A stretch of DNA of 64,000 nucleotides from Xenophilus sp. Marseille-Q4582 (GTDB lineage Bacteria; Pseudomonadota; Gammaproteobacteria; Burkholderiales; Burkholderiaceae_C): contig NZ_CAKAKO010000004.1 of assembly GCF_916700565.1 (NCBI RefSeq), forward strand, positions 806,001 to 870,000, given 5' to 3'. Position numbers and translations under genes: made by a program. Under the pieces are notes generated by a model. That model was not told the DNA's origin. It did no database searches and saw only the letters and a list, made by a program, of their open reading frames with translations. This document shows, one piece after another, positions 36,161 through 43,849 of this stretch. The stretch's first letter is position 1. The number at the start of each line of letters is the position of its first letter.

Positions 36161-36173
36161 GGAGAAAAACGCC

Positions 36174-36803
36174 ATGAGCACCGAGAACAAGCCATCGTCC
36201 GGCTTCACCCACGAGAAGGTCGAGACCAACAACTTCCTCATGATCGTGCTGATCCTGCTGGTGGTTGCGGTGGGCGGCCTGGTGGAGATCGTGCCCCTGT
36301 ACTTCCAGAAGTCCACCACCGAGCCGGTGGCGGGCCTCAAGCCCTACACGGCCCTGCAACTGGCCGGGCGCGACGTGTACCTGCGCGAGGGCTGCTACAA
36401 CTGCCACTCGCAGATGATCCGGCCCTTGCGCGCCGAGACCATGCGCTACGGGCACTACTCGGTGGCGGGCGAATTCGTCTACGACCATCCCTTCCAGTGG
36501 GGCAGCAAGCGCACCGGCCCCGACCTGCACCGCGTGGGCGGCAAGTACAGCGACGAGTGGCACCGCGTGCACCTGGTGAACCCGCGCGACGTGGTGCCCG
36601 AATCCAACATGCCGGCCTACGCCTGGCTGGAGAAGAACACCGTCGACGGCAAGCAGCTGCAGGCCAACATGCGGGCGCTGCGCAAGGTCGGCGTGCCCTA
36701 CAGCGACGAAGAAATCGCCAGTGCCGCCGCGGACGTGGAAGGCAAGACCGAGATGGAAGCCACCATCGCCTACCTGCAGTCGCTGGGCACGGCGCTGAAG
36801 TGA
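36174..36803 (+). CDS. ccoO: cbb3-type cytochrome c oxidase subunit II (monohaem cytochrome c)
   Basis: A 209-residue membrane-anchored cytochrome c. One N-terminal helix ([20 protein letters not shown]) is followed by a periplasmic domain with a single haem-binding motif, CYNCH at residue 74, and the axial methionine is probably in SNMPAYAWL. CcoO passes electrons from CcoP to the haem b of CcoN. It follows ccoN by 13 bases with a good GGAG ribosome site; the ATG at 36174 is chosen on that basis. Confidence 0.96.
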   Translation: MSTENKPSSGFTHEKVETNNFLMIVLILLVVAVGGLVEIVPLYFQKSTTEPVAGLKPYTALQLAGRDVYLREGCYNCHSQMIRPLRAETMRYGHYSVAGEFVYDHPFQWGSKRTGPDLHRVGGKYSDEWHRVHLVNPRDVVPESNMPAYAWLEKNTVDGKQLQANMRALRKVGVPYSDEEIASAAADVEGKTEMEATIAYLQSLGTALK

Positions 36804-36820
36804 TCGAGGAGAACTGAGCG

Positions 36821-36958
36821 ATGGACATCACCACCCTGCGTTCCGTGGCCACCGTGGCCTGCCTGGTCCTGTTCCTGGCCATCGTGGCCTGGGCCTACGC
36901 GCGCCGCAACAAGTCTCGCTTCGACGAGGCCGCCCACCTGCCTTTCGAGCAGGATTGA
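36821..36958 (+). CDS. ccoQ: cbb3-type oxidase subunit CcoQ/FixQ
   Basis: A 45-residue single-pass protein between ccoO and ccoP. It has one hydrophobic helix (VACLVLFLAIVAWAYA) followed by ARRNKSRFDEAAHLPF, the short conserved tail of CcoQ. CcoQ stabilises the assembled oxidase in the presence of oxygen. It is too short to be noticed by length alone; context and sequence make it clear. Confidence 0.93.
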   Translation: MDITTLRSVATVACLVLFLAIVAWAYARRNKSRFDEAAHLPFEQD

Positions 36959-36977
36959 CGACGAAAGAGAGAACACG

Positions 36978-37901
36978 ATGAGCGACTTCGTCAGCAACTT
37001 CTGGTCGAACTACGTCATAGCGGCCACGCTCCTGAGCATCCTGGGCTGCGCGATCCTGCTGTGGCTCACGGCGCGCAAGAAGGTCCAGTCGGCCGACGAC
37101 AACACCACGGGCCACGTCTGGGACGAGGACCTGCGCGAATCCAACAACCCGCTGCCCTTGTGGTGGGTGGGCCTGTTCATCATCACCATCGTGTTCTCGG
37201 TGGCCTACCTGTTCTTCTACCCCGGCCTGGGCACCATGCCCGGCAAGCTGGGCTGGAGTTCGGCGGGCCAGTACGAGAACGAGGTGGCCAAGGCGAACGC
37301 GGCGCTGGAGCCCGTCTACGCGCGCTTCATGGAGATGGACACGCCGCAGATCGCCGCCGACCCCGCGGCCCATGCCATCGGCGAGCGCCTGTTCATGAAC
37401 AACTGCGCGCAGTGCCACGGCTCCGACGCGCGCGGCAGCAAGGGCTTTCCCAACCTGGCCGACAAGGACTGGCTGCATGGCGGCGAGCCCGAGAACATCG
37501 TCCAGTCCATCACCGAAGGCCGCGTGGGCGTGATGGCGCCGATGGCCGCCGCCGTGGGCAGTGCCGACGACGTCAAGAACGTCGCGCACTATGTGCTGAG
37601 CCTGTCTGGCAGCCCGCACGATTCGCTGCGCGCCGGCCTGGGCAAGCCCAAGTACGCGGTCTGCGCGGCCTGCCACGGCGCCACCGGCGACGGCAACCCG
37701 GCCCTGGGCGCGCCGCGCCTGAACGACAACATCTGGCTGCACGGCTATGGCGAGGCCGCCATCATCGCCATGATCGCCAACGGCAAGCACAACGAGATGC
37801 CGGCGCAGAAGGGCCGGCTGACCGAGGCGCAGATCAAGGTGCTGGCTTCCTATGTGTGGGGCCTGTCGAATGCGCCGGTGACTGCAGCGGCCCAGCGATG
37901 A
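36978..37901 (+). CDS. ccoP: cbb3-type cytochrome c oxidase subunit III (dihaem cytochrome c)
   Basis: A 307-residue subunit. Two N-terminal helices (about residues 10-32 and 60-80) flank the GHVWDEDLRESNNPLPLWW signature; the periplasmic part holds two haem motifs, CAQCH at residue 143 and CAACH at residue 229. It takes electrons from soluble cytochromes c and hands them to CcoO. It is the last structural gene; a hairpin follows the stop. Confidence 0.97.
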   Translation: MSDFVSNFWSNYVIAATLLSILGCAILLWLTARKKVQSADDNTTGHVWDEDLRESNNPLPLWWVGLFIITIVFSVAYLFFYPGLGTMPGKLGWSSAGQYENEVAKANAALEPVYARFMEMDTPQIAADPAAHAIGERLFMNNCAQCHGSDARGSKGFPNLADKDWLHGGEPENIVQSITEGRVGVMAPMAAAVGSADDVKNVAHYVLSLSGSPHDSLRAGLGKPKYAVCAACHGATGDGNPALGAPRLNDNIWLHGYGEAAIIAMIANGKHNEMPAQKGRLTEAQIKVLASYVWGLSNAPVTAAAQR

Positions 37902-37904
37902 AGA

Positions 37905-37930
37905 GGGCCGGCTCGCGGGGCCGGCCTTTT
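37905..37930 (+). terminator. Terminator between ccoP and ccoG
   Basis: A seven-base GC stem (GGCCGGC / GCCGGCC) with a TTTT tail lies three bases after the ccoP stop and ends nine bases before the ccoG start. It would make ccoG expression lower than that of the oxidase genes. Confidence 0.7.
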
Positions 37931-37938
37931 CCCTTGTC

Positions 37939-39381
37939 ATGTCAGAACCAAAAAGCAGCGGCTCCCCACGCCGCGTCATCCCCATCGCCGCCGAGCCGCA
38001 GGAAGAGAGCATTCGCCTGTACGCGGCCAGCAAGAAGATCTACCCGCGCAGCATCAGCGGGGTCTTCGCGCGCTGGCGCTGGGGCATGGTCTTTCTCACG
38101 CAGCTCGTCTTCTACGGCCTGCCCTGGATCGAGTGGGGCGGGCGGCAGTCGGTGCTGTTCGACCTGGCCGCGCGGCGCTTCTACCTCTTCGGGCTGGTGC
38201 TCTACCCGCAGGACCTGATCTACCTGGCGGGCCTGCTGGTCATCTCGGCGCTCGCGCTCTTTCTCTTCACGGCCGTGGCGGGCCGCCTGTGGTGCGGCTT
38301 CGCCTGCCCGCAGACCGTCTACACCGAGATCTTCATGTGGGTGGAGCACAAGATCGAGGGCAACCGCAACGCGCGCATGCGGCTGGACGGCGAGGCGCTG
38401 TCGATGGAGAAGTTCGTCAAGAAGAGCTTCAAGCACATCGTCTGGATCGGCATCGCGATGTGGACCGGCTTCACCTTCGTGGGCTACTTCACGCCCATCC
38501 GCGTGCTGGGCCTGGAGTTCCTGCAGACCCAGCTGGGCTCGTGGGAGGTGTTCTGGGTCTTCTTCTACGCCTTCGCGACCTACGGCAACGCGGGCTTCAT
38601 GCGCGAGCAGGTGTGCAAGTACATGTGTCCCTATGCGCGCTTCCAGAGCGCGATGTTCGACGCCGACACGCTGGTGGTGAGCTACGACACCCAGCGCGGC
38701 GAGCCGCGCGCACCGCGCGGGCGCAACGTGGACCACAAGGCCAAGGGCCTGGGCGACTGCATCGACTGCGGCCTGTGCGTGCAGGTCTGTCCCACGGGCA
38801 TCGACATCCGCAACGGCCTGCAGTACGAATGCATCGGCTGCGGCCTGTGCGTGGACGCCTGCAACACCGTGATGGAGAAGATGAACTACCCCCAGGGGCT
38901 GATCCGCTTCGACACGACGAACGGCATGGCCCACCGCTGGTCGCCGCGTCAGTTGCTGCGCCGCGTGCTGCGGCCGCGCGTGCTGATCTACACCGCGGTT
39001 CTGGGACTGCTGGTGGTCGGCATGCTGACCAGCCTGGTGGTGCGCACGCCGCTGAAGGTGAACGTGGTGCGCGACCGCGCCTCGCTGGCGCGCATCGTGG
39101 AAGGCGGGCGGCTGGAGAACGTCTACCGCTTGCAGATCATGAATGCCACCGAAAAGCCGCAGCGCTACCGCATCAGCGCCGAAGGCATTCCGGGCATTGC
39201 CGTGGCCACCGACGAGCCGGTCATCGCGGTGGGCCCGGCCGAATCGCGCTACGTGGCCGTGCGGCTGCAGATCCCGTACGAGGCGCGCCCGCCCGGCTCG
39301 CACGTGGTGCACATCGGCGTGCGCGAGGAGGGCGGCAGCGCCCAGGTGTCGGAGAAAGCGGCCTTCATCGTGCCGCGTTGA
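37939..39381 (+). CDS. ccoG: cbb3 oxidase assembly iron-sulfur protein CcoG
   Basis: A 480-residue membrane protein with about five helices and two [4Fe-4S] motifs, CIDCGLCVQVCPTGIDI and CIGCGLCVDACN. Extra cysteines in GRLWCGFACPQTVY and EQVCKYMCPYARFQ are typical of the CcoG/RdxA group. The C-terminal third is an immunoglobulin-like periplasmic domain. CcoG is a cupric reductase that keeps copper reduced for CcoI and oxidase assembly, based on work in Rhodobacter. It is followed by ccoH with a 15-base gap. Confidence 0.95.
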   Translation: MSEPKSSGSPRRVIPIAAEPQEESIRLYAASKKIYPRSISGVFARWRWGMVFLTQLVFYGLPWIEWGGRQSVLFDLAARRFYLFGLVLYPQDLIYLAGLLVISALALFLFTAVAGRLWCGFACPQTVYTEIFMWVEHKIEGNRNARMRLDGEALSMEKFVKKSFKHIVWIGIAMWTGFTFVGYFTPIRVLGLEFLQTQLGSWEVFWVFFYAFATYGNAGFMREQVCKYMCPYARFQSAMFDADTLVVSYDTQRGEPRAPRGRNVDHKAKGLGDCIDCGLCVQVCPTGIDIRNGLQYECIGCGLCVDACNTVMEKMNYPQGLIRFDTTNGMAHRWSPRQLLRRVLRPRVLIYTAVLGLLVVGMLTSLVVRTPLKVNVVRDRASLARIVEGGRLENVYRLQIMNATEKPQRYRISAEGIPGIAVATDEPVIAVGPAESRYVAVRLQIPYEARPPGSHVVHIGVREEGGSAQVSEKAAFIVPR

Positions 39382-39396
39382 ACGGAGTTACATCCC

Positions 39397-39696
39397 ATGG
39401 CTAGCATTCCCCTCATGAACACCCCTCAACGCCCCGAGCGCGAGCCCGATTCCGGCCCCTGGTGGCGCCATCCCCTGATGTGGATGGTGGTCGGCGGCCC
39501 GGCCGTCGTGGTGGTGGCCGCCATCGCCACCGCCTGGATCGCGATGACCGACCCGGATCCGGTGATCGAGCCCGACTACTACCGCAAGGGCATCGAGATC
39601 AACCAGACGCTGGAAGCGCAGCGCGCGCTGGCGCCGGCGCAGCAGGGGCGCAATCACGCGAACACGCCCACGGTCGACATGCCGCTCAAGCCTTGA
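39397..39696 (+). CDS. ccoH: CcoH/FixH-like membrane protein
   Basis: A 99-residue single-pass protein. The helix (LMWMVVGGPAVVVVAAIATAW) precedes MTDPDPVIEPDYYRKGIEINQTL, a conserved CcoH pattern in betaproteobacteria. CcoH interacts with CcoN early in cbb3 assembly. Longer FixH proteins have an additional periplasmic domain that is missing here, so it is the short variant common in this group. The start at 39397 was kept; an ATG at 39415 is possible. Confidence 0.82.
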   Translation: MASIPLMNTPQRPEREPDSGPWWRHPLMWMVVGGPAVVVVAAIATAWIAMTDPDPVIEPDYYRKGIEINQTLEAQRALAPAQQGRNHANTPTVDMPLKP

Positions 39697-39708
39697 GGTG
39701 GACAAGCC

Positions 39709-39966
39709 ATGCAAGCGCGCCGCCTGATGGCGATCGGCTGGTCTTCGTTCCTTGCGGCCTGTGTGCTGGAATTCCTGGTCTTCGCCTGCCTGGACCCGGG
39801 CGAGATGCACTGGTTCGGCGAACCGCTCGGCCTGTCCCGGCAGGCGATCTACGCAGTGTCCTTCTTCGCGTTCTGGACCGTGACGCTGCTGTCCAGCGCG
39901 CTGGCCGTGCTGCTCACGATGAGCGAGGGCGAACTCAACGCGTCGCAGCCGCAGAAGCGCGGCTGA
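39709..39966 (+). CDS. Small two-helix membrane protein, end of cco operon
   Basis: An 85-residue protein that I do not recognise by function. It has two hydrophobic segments (IGWSSFLAACVLEFLVFACL and IYAVSFFAFWTVTLLSSALAVLL) separated by a short polar loop GEMHWFGEPLGLS. It follows ccoH by 12 bases, so it is probably co-transcribed with the assembly genes. Genes of this size are common at this place in comamonads. A role in oxidase assembly is plausible but only from position. Confidence 0.75.
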   Translation: MQARRLMAIGWSSFLAACVLEFLVFACLDPGEMHWFGEPLGLSRQAIYAVSFFAFWTVTLLSSALAVLLTMSEGELNASQPQKRG

Positions 39967-39990
39967 CGCGCGCCCCCTGGCGCAAAGAAA

Positions 39991-40014
39991 GAGAGCGGCT
40001 CGCAAGCCGCTCTC
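39991..40014. terminator. Hairpin between convergent cco operon and fnr
   Basis: A perfect nine-base stem (GAGAGCGGC / GCCGCTCTC) with a six-base loop lies 24 bases after the membrane protein stop and 45 bases from the fnr stop. It has A-rich sequence before it but no T run after it, so termination is likelier for the minus-strand fnr transcript. Confidence 0.55.
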
Positions 40015-40059
40015 GAAGCTTCCGGACGGCGCAGGGCCGTGCGAACGCCGAATCCGGGT

Positions 40060-40779
40060 TCAGTTGCAGACCGTCGGATTGGCCAGCCGCTTGAGCGCCT
40101 CGGCGTCGGTGATGCGCACGTGGCGCTGGTTCACTTCCACCACGCCTTCCTCGACGAACTTGGACAGGGTGCGGCTCACGGTTTCCAGCTTCAGGCCCAG
40201 GTAGCTGCCGATTTCCTCGCGCGTCATGCGCAGGATCAGTTCGGTGGCCGAGAAGCCGCGTGCATGCAGGCGCTGCACCAGGTTCAGCAGGAAAGCCGCC
40301 AGGCGCTCCTCGGCGCGCATGCTGCCCAGCAGCAGCATCACGCCATGCTCACGCACGATCTCGCGGCTCATGACCTGGTGCACGTGGCGCTGCAGCGCCG
40401 TGACCTCGCGCGACAGCTCTTCCAGCCGCTCGTAGGGCATCACGCAGACCTCGGAATCCTCCAGCGCCACGGCATCGCAGGAATGCTGGCCGTTGACGAT
40501 GCCGTCCAGGCCGATGATCTCGCCGGCCATCTGGAAGCCCGTGACCTGGTCGCGTCCGTCTTCCGTGGTCACCCGGGTCTTGAACACGCCGGTGCGGATG
40601 GCGAACAGCGAGGTGAAGCGCTCGCCGTTGTGGAACAGCAGCTCCTTGCGCTTGACCTTGCGGCGCGTGGCCACCAGTTCGTCCAGCCGCTCCAGCTCGT
40701 TGGGCTGCAGGTCCACCGGCATGCACAGCTCGCGCAGGTTGCAGTTGGAGCAGGCGATCTTGATGGTGTCAGGCGTCAT
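40060..40779 (-). CDS. fnr: Fumarate/nitrate reductase regulator Fnr (oxygen sensor)
   Basis: A 239-residue CRP/FNR-family regulator. Three N-terminal cysteines (10, 13 and 19 in IACSNCNLRELC) and cysteine 101 in GQHSCDAVAL can hold the oxygen-sensitive [4Fe-4S] cluster. The DNA-recognition helix is LGLKLETVSRTLSKF, with the E-xx-SR pattern that reads TTGAT. It activates genes for micro-oxic or anaerobic life when oxygen is scarce. It is divergent from hemN across an FNR-box-like site. The ATG at 40779 places the cysteine cluster at the usual distance; the longer frame upstream is not family-like. Confidence 0.95.
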   Translation of the reverse strand: MTPDTIKIACSNCNLRELCMPVDLQPNELERLDELVATRRKVKRKELLFHNGERFTSLFAIRTGVFKTRVTTEDGRDQVTGFQMAGEIIGLDGIVNGQHSCDAVALEDSEVCVMPYERLEELSREVTALQRHVHQVMSREIVREHGVMLLLGSMRAEERLAAFLLNLVQRLHARGFSATELILRMTREEIGSYLGLKLETVSRTLSKFVEEGVVEVNQRHVRITDAEALKRLANPTVCN

Positions 40780-40854
40780 GGCGTAAGGGCGACGTCCAGC
40801 GTCGGAAAAGGAATGGACCTGTGGTGCGCCCCCCGCAGGGGCCGGCGGCCAGAG

Positions 40855-40883
40855 ATGACATATGTTAATTGTGCGCCTGTCAA
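40855..40883 (-). promoter_or_regulatory. Candidate fnr promoter
   Basis: On the minus strand a perfect -35 TTGACA (40883-40878) is followed by 17 bases and a -10 TGTCAT (40860-40855). The start site near 40848 would leave about 70 bases of leader. The FNR-like box lies just upstream of the -35, where it could activate or repress. Confidence 0.55.
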
Positions 40884-40894
40884 CACGCCGGCAT

Positions 40895-40908
40895 TTGATG
40901 CAGGTCAA
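40895..40908. promoter_or_regulatory. FNR-box-like site between fnr and hemN
   Basis: TTGAT-GCAG-GTCAA matches the FNR consensus with one mismatch. Its centre is 72 bases before the hemN start, so a class II start near 40943 leaves a 31-base leader. The right half-site GTCAA is shared with the box ahead of ccoI. Confidence 0.7.
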
Positions 40909-40973
40909 CGGAGCGTCGGGCCGGCAGGTGCACAGTCGGGTCATCCTCGAAAACGAAGGTTTCCGTCTCTGCG

Positions 40974-42413
40974 ATGAAGCCGCCCTCCCTCCGTCTCGTG
41001 CCGTCCGTCTCCGCCGTGTCGGCGCCGCCGTCGCCCGTGATCGACGCCGCGCTGCTGCGCCGCTTCGACGTGCCCGGCCCGCGCTATACCTCGTACCCCA
41101 CCGCCGACCGCTTCGTGGAAGCCTTCGGCGACAGCGACTACGCGCAGGCGCTGCGGCAGCGCCGCGACCACGCCGCGGCTCGGGCGCTGCCCTTGTCGCT
41201 GTACGTGCACCTGCCTTTTTGCGAGTCGCTGTGCTACTACTGCGCCTGCAACAAGATCATCACCCGCCACCATGACAAGGCCCGGCGCTACCTGGACTAC
41301 CTGGCACTGGAACTACGGCTGCAGACCGCGCACCTGGGTGAAGGCATGCCTGTCAGCCAGCTGCACCTGGGCGGCGGCACCCCCACCTTCCTGAGCGACG
41401 AGGAGCTGGCGCAGCTCATGCAGATGTTGCGCGGCGCCTTCAATTTCGCGCCGAACGGCGAGTATTCGATCGAGGTGGACCCGCGCACCATCAGCAAGGC
41501 GCGGCTGGCCCACCTTGCGGCGCTGGGCTTCAACCGGCTGAGCTTCGGCGTGCAGGATTTCGACCCGGCCGTGCAGAAGGCGGTGCACCGCATCCAGCCG
41601 GCCGCGCAGGTCTTCGAGCTGGTGGCCGAGGCGCGGCGCCTGGGCTTCGCGTCGGTGAACGTGGATCTGATCTACGGTCTGCCCCGGCAGAGCGCCGAGT
41701 CCTTCGACCGTACGCTGGCACAGGTGTGCGAATTGCGGCCCGACCGCATCGCGCTCTATGCCTATGCCCATCTGCCCGCGCGCTTCAAGCCGCAGCGGCG
41801 CATCCTCGATGCCGATCTGCCGCCCGCCGGGGTGAAGGTCGAGATGCTGTCGCGTTCCATCGCCGCCTTCGGCCGCGCCGGCTATGCCTACATCGGCATG
41901 GACCATTTCGCGCTGCCGGAGGACACGCTGGCCGTGGCCAAGCGCCAGGGCCGGCTGCACCGCAATTTCCAGGGCTACAGCACGCAGCCCGACTGCGACA
42001 TCATCGCGCTGGGCGTGTCGGCCATCGGCCGCGTGGGCGCGACCTACAGCCAGAACGTGAAGACGCTGGACGAGTACTACGACCTGCTGGACCAGGGGCG
42101 CCTGCCCGTGGTGCGCGGCCTGGCGCTGACGCGCGACGACGTGCTGCGGCGCACGGTGATCATGGCGCTGATGTGCCAGGGGCGGGTGGACTTCGAAGCC
42201 ATCAGCCTGGCGCACCTGGTCGACTTCCAGAAGTACTTCGCGGCCGAGCTGCAGGCGCTCGAAGGGCTGCAGGCCCAGGGGCTGGTGCGGCTCAGCGCCC
42301 GCGAGGTGCAGGTCACGCCCATGGGCTGGTTCTTCGTGCGCGCCGTGGCCATGGTCTTCGACCGCTACCTGCAGGCGGACCAGGCGCGCTCGCGCTTCTC
42401 GCGAATCATCTGA
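40974..42413 (+). CDS. hemN: Oxygen-independent coproporphyrinogen III oxidase
   Basis: A 479-residue radical-SAM enzyme that decarboxylates coproporphyrinogen III without oxygen, so haem can be made in micro-oxic cells. The cluster motif is CESLCYYCACNK (C-x3-C-x2-C), and the N-terminal GPRYTSYPTADRF is typical of true HemN rather than HemW. The segment LHLGGGTPTFLSDEEL binds SAM. It is placed with cbb3 oxidase genes, which need haem, and appears to be under Fnr control. Confidence 0.95.
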   Translation: MKPPSLRLVPSVSAVSAPPSPVIDAALLRRFDVPGPRYTSYPTADRFVEAFGDSDYAQALRQRRDHAAARALPLSLYVHLPFCESLCYYCACNKIITRHHDKARRYLDYLALELRLQTAHLGEGMPVSQLHLGGGTPTFLSDEELAQLMQMLRGAFNFAPNGEYSIEVDPRTISKARLAHLAALGFNRLSFGVQDFDPAVQKAVHRIQPAAQVFELVAEARRLGFASVNVDLIYGLPRQSAESFDRTLAQVCELRPDRIALYAYAHLPARFKPQRRILDADLPPAGVKVEMLSRSIAAFGRAGYAYIGMDHFALPEDTLAVAKRQGRLHRNFQGYSTQPDCDIIALGVSAIGRVGATYSQNVKTLDEYYDLLDQGRLPVVRGLALTRDDVLRRTVIMALMCQGRVDFEAISLAHLVDFQKYFAAELQALEGLQAQGLVRLSAREVQVTPMGWFFVRAVAMVFDRYLQADQARSRFSRII

Positions 42414-42422
42414 CGGCCGGCC

Positions 42423-43130
42423 ATGAACGGCTCCCTCGCGCTCACGGCCCTGCTGATGGGCTTGGCCGGCGGCCCGCATTGCGTGGCGATGTGCGGGGCC
42501 GCCTGCGCGGGCGTGGGCCAGGCGGCGGGGCCGCGCCAGGGGCGGGCGCTGGCCGGTTTCCAACTGGGCCGCCTGGGCGGCTATGCCGCACTCGGCGGCG
42601 TGGCCGCCGCCACGGTGCAGGGCATCGGCTGGCTGGGCAGCCACACCGCGGCCTTGCGGCCCGTCTGGACGATGCTGCACGTGGCGGCGCTGCTGCTGGG
42701 CCTGGTGCTGCTGGTGCGCGCGCGCCAGCCACTGTGGCTCGACGGGCCGGCGCGGGGCCTGTGGCAGCAGGTGCGCCGCATGAGCGCCACGCGCGGCGGG
42801 CCCTGGCTGCTCGGCGCGATGTGGGCGCTGCTGCCCTGCGGCCTGCTCTATTCGGCCCTGCTGGTGGCGGCGCTGGCGGGTGACGTGGCTTCGGGCGCGG
42901 CCACCATGGCGCTGTTCGCCCTCGGCAGCGGCTTGTGGCTGTGGGCCGGCCCCTGGCTCTGGCTGCGGCTCGCGGCGACGGGCTGGCAGGGAGCCACGGG
43001 TGGGGCATCCCGGTGGCGCGGTGAATGGGGCGTGCGGCTGGCGGGCGCGGCCCTGGCGGCCAGCGCGGCATGGACGCTGCTGCAGGGCACGGCCCCGGGG
43101 CGAGCCTTCATGCTTTGGTGCCTGGGATAA
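42423..43130 (+). CDS. Sulfite exporter TauE/SafE-like (DsbD_2) membrane protein with HCxxMC motif
   Basis: A 235-residue protein with about six helices. It begins with MGLAGGPHCVAMCGAACAG, an HC-xx-MC motif in the first helix that resembles heavy-metal handling members of the CcdA/DsbD_2 group, and has a second cysteine-containing helix WALLPCGLLYSALLVAAL. Despite the common label, sulfite export is not shown for these proteins. It starts nine bases after hemN, and the same pair sits near cbb3 genes in pseudomonads, so copper or redox work for the oxidase is likely. That role is inference. Confidence 0.82.
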   Translation: MNGSLALTALLMGLAGGPHCVAMCGAACAGVGQAAGPRQGRALAGFQLGRLGGYAALGGVAAATVQGIGWLGSHTAALRPVWTMLHVAALLLGLVLLVRARQPLWLDGPARGLWQQVRRMSATRGGPWLLGAMWALLPCGLLYSALLVAALAGDVASGAATMALFALGSGLWLWAGPWLWLRLAATGWQGATGGASRWRGEWGVRLAGAALAASAAWTLLQGTAPGRAFMLWCLG

Positions 43131-43338
43131 AAAGCCGCCCGTTATTGCCATGCGCAAGAGCGCGTGCCGGCGGAAAAAGCGGCCTGCAGTTGCTCTTGAA
43201 TCTGTAGGACGCCGTCTTTTTTCCGGGCGGCCAGGCGCCGGGCGTCGCCGGGCCCCGGCGTGCGTTGAAAGCGCGGGCGCTCCCCAAAAAAAGAGCCGCG
43301 GGCGCATCGGCGGGATGCGCAGGCGTTTTACGCGGCGC

Positions 43339-43368
43339 TTTTCAGCGCCCAATTCATTCATCTAGAAT
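43339..43368 (+). promoter_or_regulatory. Candidate promoter of the H-NS gene
   Basis: TTTTCA and TAGAAT are separated by 18 bases and lie 30 bases ahead of the H-NS start. The surrounding interval (43131-43397) has no gene; it contains several A/T runs and GC palindromes of no clear role. Confidence 0.5.
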
Positions 43369-43397
43369 CGCCGCGTTGTGTTTTTCAAGGGCATCCA

Positions 43398-43745
43398 ATG
43401 ACCACTCTCGCAGAAATCAATTCGCAGATTCAACAGCACGACGAGAAGATCGCTGAATTGCGCAAGCAGGCCGAACAGCTGCGCAACCAGGAACGCGCGG
43501 GTGTGATCGAGGAACTGCGCCGAAAGATTGCCGAGTACGGCATCACGGCCAGCGATTTGCGCCTGTCGACCGCGCGCGGCCCCGGCAAGCGCAGCGTGAG
43601 CGCTTCCCCCGCCAAAACCGCCGGCGCCGCCAAATACCGCAGCCCCACGGGCGAAACCTGGTCGGGTGGCCGTGGCCGCAAGCCGCGCTGGGTGGTCGAG
43701 GCGCTGGCCGCCGGCAAGTCGCTCGAGGAATTCGAGATCCAGTGA
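43398..43745 (+). CDS. H-NS family nucleoid-associated protein
   Basis: A 115-residue H-NS-like protein. The N-terminal half is a coiled-coil oligomerisation region (ISQIQQHDEKIAELRKQAEQL is the kind of heptad pattern seen), and the C-terminal DNA-binding region has KYRSPTGETWSGGRGRKPRW, the usual betaproteobacterial form with an RGRKP core that reads the AT-rich minor groove. These proteins silence acquired AT-rich genes. It has its own promoter and a strong terminator, so it is monocistronic. Confidence 0.92.
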   Translation: MTTLAEINSQIQQHDEKIAELRKQAEQLRNQERAGVIEELRRKIAEYGITASDLRLSTARGPGKRSVSASPAKTAGAAKYRSPTGETWSGGRGRKPRWVVEALAAGKSLEEFEIQ

Positions 43746-43790
43746 CGCCGCGGGCCGCGTGCGCATGCCGCGCGTCGGTGACCCCGCAAG

Positions 43791-43818
43791 AAAAAGCCCG
43801 CATTCGCGGGCTTTTTTT
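43791..43818. terminator. Terminator after the H-NS gene
   Basis: A seven-base stem (AGCCCGC / GCGGGCT) with a loop of four bases is flanked by A and T runs, so it can end transcripts from both the H-NS gene and the convergent oxidoreductase gene. Confidence 0.88.
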
Positions 43819-43849
43819 ATGCGAGCGCCGGTGCGGGCCGGCGGTGCGC

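Noticed and set aside
43131-43397. Small RNA or gene between the DsbD_2-like gene and H-NS
   Set aside because: Several A/T runs and palindromes are present, but no promoter-plus-terminator pair separate from the H-NS promoter was found.
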